Positions 58,001-64,000 of a DNA stretch of 64,000 nucleotides are shown here, piece by piece. The notes beneath the pieces are model-generated. The model had not been told where the DNA came from. It saw nothing but the letters and a program-made list of their open reading frames with translations, and ran no database searches. The stretch is taken from positions 37,351,465-37,415,464 of the forward strand of contig CM025849.1 in the NCBI GenBank assembly GCA_003952965.2, read 5' to 3'. The translations under genes and the position numbers were made by a program. Source of the stretch: Morella rubra (Eukaryota > Streptophyta > Magnoliopsida > Fagales > Myricaceae). Each line of letters starts with the position of its first letter. Positions within the stretch are counted from its first letter, which is position 1.

Positions 58001-58679
58001 AACGCAGAACAGTGGTATTGTAGTACCGGGATCACATGAGGGAAATCCAATAGAATTTTACGGAAGGCTTGTAGACATTTATGCCATGCAATACTTGCGG
58101 GGAAATACTGTATATTTGTTTAAGTGTGATTGGTGGGACGTTGGAGATCACCGTGGAATTCGTATCGACGAGAACTTTAAGAGCATAAACACTTCCCGAC
58201 TGTGGTACTTAGAAGATCCATTTGTTTTGGCTAATCAAGCAAGTCAAGTGTTTTATCTAGTTGATAATCTGCATGGACCTACATGGCGAGTCGTGCAGAA
58301 GTTGTCGTGTAGAAATGCATATGACATTCCCGGCCTGGATCCGGATGGTGAAGTTGATGTAAACATTGAATCGGGAGCAGCCATCGCGAATGAAGCGTAT
58401 CAAGAGGACGATGCCATTGACTTGTTTATAGACTTCCGACAGTTTAATCTTAATCCACTACGGAGGGATGACGTTACGCCAAACGTTATCCAAGCTTCTG
58501 AGGCAATTGATCGGCGGAAAAAAAGACGTATAGATAGTAACAATGTTTCAGAGGGGAATGAAGCAGAATTTGAAGAGAATACCGAAGAAAGTGGGGACGA
58601 AGATTCGTTCGAAAGTGATAGCAACTCTACTGAGAATGAGGCATCGGGCGATAACGTGCAAGAATCAGATTCTGATTAA
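55033..58679 (+). pseudogene. Tnp2-type CACTA transposase (tnpD-like), broken by small indels
   Basis: Domains in order: transposase-associated domain (MDKSWVYEKNRFGEKY, CPCRKC) at 55033-55230; acidic linker; Tnp2 core (HELYPGCTKFSKLSFTVRLL, GSYYEAKQLRKDLGFSYNKI, HACQNDCVLFWKEN, CPICGVSRWKF, DGFNPFGNMSNAYSIWPVVV, LACPTCNLDT) at 55470-56530; DUF4218-like (HNLDVMHIEKNICDNVIGTV, FPPAFFTIMMHL, PVQYRWMYPVERLMG, KSRPEGSIAEAYIENEC) at 56540-57420; DUF4216-like (NSGIVV, FKCDWWDVGDHRGIRIDENF, DPFVLANQASQVFYL) at 57950-58330; acidic tail. Introns with GT-AG borders fit 57623-57688 and 57777-57851. Single-base indels are needed near 55257, 55450, 56525, 56800, 57240 and 57420. I saw no nonsense substitution within the correct frames. 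This protein is the endonuclease/strand-transfer component in the family. As read, it is not translatable. Confidence 0.9.
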
Positions 58680-58801
58680 TAATTTCTTTCATGTATATTT
58701 TTCTTTCTAATGTTGATGTTTGCTGAACTATTTTTACTGTTACTGTCTCGTTTACCATATCTTTATCGTTTATTTTGTTATGTCACAGCTTCTACGGTGA
58801 A
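58680..58801. other. Short gap between tnpD-like and TNPA-like genes
   Basis: 122 bp. TGTCACAG at 58781-58788 is a likely acceptor just before the TNPA-like ATG. In En/Spm the two products come from one transcription unit by alternative splicing. The same arrangement is plausible here. Confidence 0.4.
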
Positions 58802-60531
58802 ATGAAGCGTGGACGAGAATTTCCTTCAGTTACTTCTGGACAGTTGCATAGTATGAGTCCGATCCCGAGTCCTACACTGAGCGCTCCTTCTCCGAGAGTG
58901 AATGAAGGCATGAGTCAAGGCACGCCAGCTTGTCCTAGTAGTTGTGCATGTAAGAAATTATTCTAAGTTATATTTCAATTTCCTTAAGTTAACCGACCGA
59001 CTAACTTTGTTAATTTTATTTTATGTAGCGACATCAGCTTCTAAACGTGGGCGAGGTAGGACACGTGGAGTCAGTTTGGAGAAGAGTCTTGGGTCCGGGT
59101 CTGGGAAACTATCGGTGCATATCCCGGAGGGAGAGTGTGGAGGAGTTTCTTCCACTGCTGCCATTCTATCGACGAAGATTGGAATGTTGGTCCGAGGGTT
59201 GATTCCGATCTCAGTTAACAAGTGGGTCGATGTTCCTACAGAAGTGAAGGAGTACATTATGGATCGGGTGTTGGTATGATTAAATTCGTAAACATAAATT
59301 TTTGGTGGACGCATTTCGTTTATCATTGTAATATTGTATGTTTTGGTACTTATGCAGGACCACTTCGACCTTGACTACACCCGTCATGAGGACGTGAGGA
59401 CGGTGGTCGAGACTATGATGACGGCACGTCGAACGCACCGCAACCGAATGCATGCGTATTTTAAGAAGTTCCCGAGTAAAGAGGCGGCGTTGCTGAAGCC
59501 GCACCCTGATACCACAGAAGAACAGTGGAAGGAGTTATGCGATCTGTTCACCAGCGAAGCATTTATGGTACGTGATTACAAAAACTTGTTGCTTAAATAT
59601 TACATTCTTTTATATTTAATTACTTAAAATATCGCAGAAACGAAGCGAGCAAAATAAGAAGAATAGATCAAAGTTGACTGTGAACCACGCTGCTGGTTCG
59701 CGCTCGTTCCAGCGCACACGAGCTTGCATGGTAAGTTAACAACTAAATCTTAGACTTTATTGATATTGTTTGTCAATAACTTTATGCTATTGTCATGTAG
59801 AAAAATCAAGAAAGCGGCAATATCAATCCTGCAGAGCTATATAAAAAGAATTATACAAACAAAGATGGGATTTGGACCTCGGAAGGAGCGAGAGAAATTT
59901 ATGTAAGTCGCTTTCATTTTAATCTACTTTATGTAATTTATGTATAGTTTATCTACATTAATGTTTCTGGTAATTATTGTCATTTTTTCAGGAACGGATG
60001 GATGCCTTCCAGCGTAAGTGTGATTTAGAAGGGAAGACTTACACCGAAATTGAAGTATATTCCGAGATATTGGGCAAGAAGTCGGGATATGTTCGGGGAT
60101 TAGGACGGGCGGTTAAGCCTCCGCCTTCATCAACTTTGACTACACAGTCTTCTGATCTACAGCACCAGCTAGCAAAGGCAAGGGATGAGATAGAGGCGAT
60201 GAGAGCTGCTAGAGAAAAAGACTTGCAAGAATTTGCGAAGAAGCAAGCTGAGATGGAGGCCACGCTGAGGGACCACCGTGAGGAGCAGCGGGTGGAGCAG
60301 GAGCGCATCCGGTTGGAGCAGGAGGAGCGCATGAAAAGGGAGCAAGAGCGCATGCGAATAGAGCACGAGGAGCGCATACAACTGGAACAAGAGCGCATGC
60401 GAAAGGAGCAAGAGCGCTTACGGGCAGAAATATCGAAGGAACTGGAGAAGAAAATGTCCTCTGTAATGGAGAAGAAAATGAGCGACATGTCAAAGCGACT
60501 ATTCAGCCAGTTTGGGGGTTCAAAAAGGTAG
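58802..60531 (+). CDS. TNPA-like CACTA protein, six exons, intact (about 445 aa)
   Basis: Exons with consensus GT-AG introns: 58802-58949, 59029-59273, 59358-59567, 59638-59730, 59801-59902, 59992-60531. They sum to 1,338 nt, an unbroken frame of 445 codons plus TAG. The N-terminus is basic and Ser/Pro-rich (MKRGREFPSV, SKRGRGRTRG). The centre (IPISVNKWVDVPTEVKEYIM, DYTRHEDVRTVVETMM, EEQWKELCDLFTSEAFM) and the block WTSEGAREIYxERMDAFQRK, then YSEILGKKSGYVRGLGRAVK, match the plant transposase (Ptta/En/Spm, PF03004-like) family. The C-terminal ~120 residues are a long charged coiled coil (repeats of EQERMRIEHEERIQLEQERM type). In En/Spm, TNPA binds subterminal repeats and acts in transposition and demethylation. 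By analogy this protein would bind the GATCGATC sites. Confidence 0.9.
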
Positions 60532-60722
60532 ATGCATGTATATTGTAATAACTTTTTAATTATGTATTATTACGATATTATTTTCGATTTAATTATGGAT
60601 CACTATATGTTATTATTGATATTTATTAATGTGAGTATTGTATTATTATTATAAAATGTACGTGTTATATAATATTTTCCATTATTATTATTTTTTTTAA
60701 AAAAAAAAACAATTCTCTCACC
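60532..60722. other. 3' flank of TNPA-like gene
   Basis: AT-rich with TATTATTATTATAAAATG and a T-run/A-run. Probably the 3' untranslated region and poly(A) site. No coding. Confidence 0.4.
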
Positions 60723-61206
60723 ACTGATCGATCGTCATATTCAGCGATCGATCGTTTGTTGTTCAACCGATCGATCGTCCAATACTACCGATTGATCGGT
60801 TCATAAATCAATGTTACATCACTGAATTCAACGACCGATCGTCCATGGCATAACGATCGATCGTTATACTTTAGTGATCGATCGCTTATATAAAGCGTCG
60901 ATCGTCGTTGCTTAAGCGATCGATCGTCGTTGCTTAAGCGATCGATCGTCAATATGTACCGATCGATCGAATCGATCCATCACTTCGTTTTCACCGATCG
61001 ATCATCGTATATTTAGTGACGAAAAATATCCGTCACTAAAAACTTTTCGTGACGAAATTCGGATTTCGTCACGAAATACATTTCGTGACGCTCATTCGCT
61101 GACGGAGCTCGTGACGAAAATATTTCGTCACTAATTCTTTTAGTGACGAAATTTTGACTTTTAGTGACAAAATTTTTTGTCACTTAAAGTCAATTTTTTT
61201 GTAGTG
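60723..61206. repeat. 3' GATCGATC cluster, GTGACGAAA inverted repeats and 3' TIR
   Basis: About 10 GATCGATC motifs lie in 60724-61010. AGTGACGAAA/TTTCGTCAC blocks follow to 61150, then the terminal repeat ending GTAGTG at 61206, followed by the ATT target duplicate. Confidence 0.92.
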
Positions 61207-62127
61207 ATTAAATGCACGTCGAGTTAGAATCCTTTTAAACAAAGGAAAATTCGTTCAAACTGGTCTTCTGCATTCCGTTCATTGTGAAAGGAAAGTGTTT
61301 GAACACAATGGGATCTTTTGCGACGCACGTTGCATTCCCCAAAAACATCAAAACATTTGGATGCGTTAAAACGGTCTTAGCACCTACCACATTAAATACA
61401 CGTCCCATCATCATCAATATTTTTATTTTTTATATACGTTTGAACCCTCTCTAACTGTCGTTCTAACGTAAACTAACCATCTGGAATTTGAATCGTTCGA
61501 CATGAAAGGGCATCGAAGGGTTCGTGGAGATTTTTTCTTTTGCGTTCGAACGCGTGATCGAAAATAAAACCTCCCGACCCTCTTATTCCCTCACAACTCC
61601 GACCCTCACTATTCTCTCACAATTCACAAATCTGTCAATCTCGCATTTTGTTCCGTCTAAGTCTCATAACCTAGCCTATACACTCTTCGTGTATGTGTTG
61701 TAACAAATATTAATCAATTAAACTAGTGTTTTTTTTGTTAGCTTTTATGGTTTGATTTTTGTTTATATATTTTGATTGGAATATATTAAAGAAATTAAAA
61801 AATAAGTATATGTTGATGAATGTAGATGTTTAGATTTATTTTAGGATTGCTTGTGAATTGTTTTAACATTGGAAACATGTGTTTTACATTTATATAAATG
61901 GCCGAGTCGACTCTGCCATTTTCGTTGATCTGTTGCAGCGTTCGAAAGGTGGATTATTTCATTCGAACCTATGTTTTTAAACACACCATTTTGGGTCCAT
62001 TGCAAAACGGTGCTTTAAATATGCTTCATTCGAACACTATTGTTATATTGTTCGAATGGTTGTTGTATCTCCATTTGATGCTTTAGCTCTCCATTCTAAT
62101 GGTTTTTTTTTTTTTTTTGCAGTTTAA
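61207..62127. mobile_element. Right part of the older TTCGAA-palindrome element: leader region
   Basis: Motifs CGTTCAAAC, GTTTGAAC, GTTCGAACGCG and ATTCGAAC recur (61245-62055). They are partly palindromic like the GATCGATC motif of the inserted CACTA. The region ends in a long T-run and TGCAG at 62119-62122, an intron acceptor directly upstream of an ORF. This is the same arrangement as TTTTGCAG before the leading ORF of the GATCGATC CACTA, so I infer a second, older CACTA family. Confidence 0.55.
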
Positions 62128-62133
62128 GTGAAA

Positions 62134-63144
62134 ATGATCAAATGTTCAAGAGCTTCTTCTTCTTCACAAGCTCCAGAGGTCAAGCTTATAACTTTAGATC
62201 AGAGGCGGGCTCTGATGTTTAAACGCCAATTGATGGTGAAGTGGCCTGTTTCCACATTGGACTTTCAGGACTACACATTTGAGGGTGCCAACATCCATCT
62301 AAGTCCTTACCCACCAAGGTTGGGAGCTACAGCTCTCTTTGGTTGCTCCCTATACTTTCTAATTCTCTATGAGTTCTACGCAGCGTTAGTGGATATGGAT
62401 ACCAACGCTGAGTGAAGGTCGTAATGCGAGGAGTTACAGTTCGGATTTCTCTCGACATCATCGCCCAGTGTTTGGGCTTGCCTAGGCCAGCTGGGGCCTA
62501 TCCTACTATGGAGCCAACTCAGGCATTGCGGCCCAAGAAAATTTTTGAAATGATGTCGACATGTGATCAATTTCTGATTCAGTCATCTATGCCGCAGCGA
62601 TCACTGACTAGTTTCTTGCGCATGCTGTACCTCCTCTTCATCAATAACATAAACTCGAGTTTCCTTAACACAGAGTACACAACCCACCGAGCACAAAACC
62701 CACCGAGCATGTGATGGTAGAGCATCTAGAGCCGATTGACGTCCCACTCTATAGGTTCCAAGCGATTTGGACTGAGACTTTGTCTACGAGTCAGTTTCAA
62801 GGTCTACCATACAGGTGATGTTGAGCTGCTTTTTGATGCACACTGGGGTTGAAGTCAGGCGTTACAAGCCAGCGACTGGGCAGCGCGACCCTATCTATGC
62901 TACCACAGTTCAGCGCAGCTTCGCACTCGGACATGTGATAGATTCTAGTAGTGCTGCCCCACATGAGCCTGAGGTTCTTGATGTTGAGGAGCAGGTCAAG
63001 TTTTCCTTTCGAGCAGGGCCTTCTCAGCTGCCACTACTAGCTTGGCTAGAGGACGTACAACAGCGCATGATGAGCGCATTTGAACAGGCCATCGCTCCTT
63101 TGACTTATGCATATTGTAATTACATTTTAAAAAAAAAAACTTAG
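62134..63144 (+). pseudogene. PF20167-like leading ORF of the older element (pseudogene)
   Basis: MIKCSRASSSSQAPEVKLIT, then DQRRALMFKRQLMVKWPVST, and YEFYAALVDMDTNAE to a stop at about 62415. The next frame continues KVVMRGVTVRISLDIIAQCL, GLPRPAGAYPTMEPTQ. A third block has IDVPLYRFQAIWTET near 62740, and a fourth, from about 62818, has LSCFLMHTGVEVRRYKPATG, HEPEVLDVEEQ, LAWLEDVQQRMMSAFEQAIA. Block for block this parallels the CACTA ORF at 51583-52838 (ERRMEYLRGRPVAKERPVTL; DFFCALVSVDRAPEV; LEVRGVQFLFSADVIADFLN; CPRP; IDFPLYMFEVIMDEAW; LTQFLISRGVVI). The protein identity looks low. Frame changes at about 62413 and between 62712 and 62815 make it non-functional. Confidence 0.7.
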
Positions 63145-64000
63145 AGTATTGAAGCACATTTATTGAGAAAATAGTATTCCGAAATATTGTAATATTATTT
63201 TTAAAATTGACATGTAATGATAGATATTATTTTAAAATTTTTTGAATGCCTCCCCATTTTGTGGGGCTTTAGGTAAGGAAGAATTTTGTGTAGATATAAA
63301 TTATGTAAAGCCATCCAAGCCGACGACTGTAATTTAATGATACAAATTTATTGTTTCAAAGTTAGCCATACTATTTAATGAGGTGAGGAGATAAAATGAT
63401 GTGGCTCAATCTTAACTTAACTCATTAAATGAAGTGGGCAACTTTGAAACGTTGCATTTATGTCTTTTAAATGCCTTTAAATCACAACTTTCGCTTTTCA
63501 CGGCTTTGCATAATTACCTTTTAAGTAGCCGTTAAGTTACCTATAGCTAGAGCCGCCCTGCCATGTTTACTGATCAAGATGCCAACTATATTGTCGAAAA
63601 TTGAGACCTATGTGGCTTGAAATAGACTAATCGTTGGTTGAAAGTTCCGTTAGTAGATAAAGGTTCCTGAAGCTAGCCAGCCCCTTCTGTCTTTAGCTGA
63701 TGAAGAAGCTATCTCGACAAATAAAGAGCTTATTCTTTCAAACTCAATTCCACAACGGAATCGTTCGTCGATCATTGTAAACACTTTTTTGCTTTAAATG
63801 TTATTTATCGAATAATATCATGTCGATGGATATATATTGAGAGACCCTGTGAAAGTTGACCCGTTCAATGGAATGGATTCTTGCTTTTGTCCTCTACTCT
63901 TTAATTCCATGCACATACAGCATGTGTTGATTCTTACATAAAGAAACAATATAATATGCATGCATGATCGACGTGAGTAAGATTTTTTTAGCAAATAATG
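63145..64000. other. Non-coding right end of the window
   Basis: No gene is visible. It contains CCCCATTTTGTGGGG (5-bp stem) at about 63250 and the foldback at 63353-63450. I see no CACTA terminus, so the older element either extends past the window or is truncated. Confidence 0.45.
63353..63450. repeat. Foldback with 30-bp imperfect arms
   Basis: The left arm (63353-63382) starts GTTTCAAAGTT and ends TTTAATGAG. The right arm (63421-63450) is its inverse, CTCATTAAAT..AACTTTGAAAC, with 24 of 30 positions paired. The loop is about 38 bp. It could be the core of a small inverted-repeat element, but no target duplication is clear. Confidence 0.7.

Larger units (their letters stand above)
50208..61206 (+). 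mobile_element. Complete CACTA (En/Spm) transposon, 10,999 bp
   Basis: The 5' end is CACTACTAGAAAATTGAC. The 3' end on the opposite strand reads CACTACAAAAAAATTGAC. The flanking triplet is ATT on both sides (50205-50207 and 61207-61209), the 3-bp duplication expected of CACTA elements. Inside, in one direction, are a leading PF20167-like ORF (51583-52838), a Tnp2-type transposase gene (55033-58679) and a TNPA-like gene (58802-60531). Subterminal regions have AGTGACGAAA/TTTCGTCACT inverted repeats and GATCGATC palindromes. It inserted into an older repeat element. The terminal repeats and the target duplication are intact, so it can probably still be moved if transposase is supplied. Confidence 0.97.

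Overview
The window is repeat-rich nuclear DNA from a flowering plant. The evidence for this is a plant-type small-molecule O-methyltransferase exon, CACTA (En/Spm-type) transposons with plant Tnp2 and TNPA genes, TTF-zinc-finger hAT elements, a Ty1/copia remnant with a Met-tRNA primer site on the minus strand, plant F-box-like fragments and spliceosomal GT-AG introns. I see no intact host gene. Roughly 85 percent of the window is satellite or transposon. I could not place the species.

Layout. (1) 1-26676: an AT-rich tandem satellite of about 277 bp per unit, close to 95 units all in one orientation. It is homogeneous inside, with a decayed dimeric (A-B) edge at 24.4-26.7 kb. (2) 26702-32617: a CACTA transposon copy. 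Its 5' end is missing at the satellite junction and it has a 4.6 kb internal deletion. (3) 32618-42627: the last exon of an O-methyltransferase pseudogene (minus strand), split at its splice acceptor by a 3.7 kb hAT element with an 8-bp target duplication. After it come a copia-type remnant with two diverged LTRs and only gag, then a minus-strand pseudogene of the putative plant transposon protein family (PF20167-like). (4) 42628-46350: a second hAT element with a perfect 8-bp target duplication. (5) 46351-48391: two tandem F-box-like pseudogenes. (6) 48392-50207: non-coding DNA. (7) 50208-61206: a full-length 10,999 bp CACTA element with matching terminal repeats and a 3-bp target duplication (ATT). 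(8) 61207-64000: the far side of an older element that the CACTA landed in. It carries TTCGAA palindromes, another broken PF20167-like ORF and a 98 bp foldback.

The two CACTA copies are one family and the most informative part of the window. The complete copy carries three transcription units in the same direction: a GC-rich leading ORF (PF20167-like), a Tnp2-type transposase gene (tnpD-like) and a six-exon TNPA-like gene. About 40 copies of the self-complementary motif GATCGATC lie in the non-coding DNA between and outside these units. TNPA-like splices to an uninterrupted reading frame. The Tnp2 gene is broken only by small indels, and the leading ORF carries frameshifts shared by both copies. 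The element therefore looks recently mobile but not now autonomous, unless the indels are assembly errors. Family and domain assignments come from recognising protein motifs by eye, not from a search.
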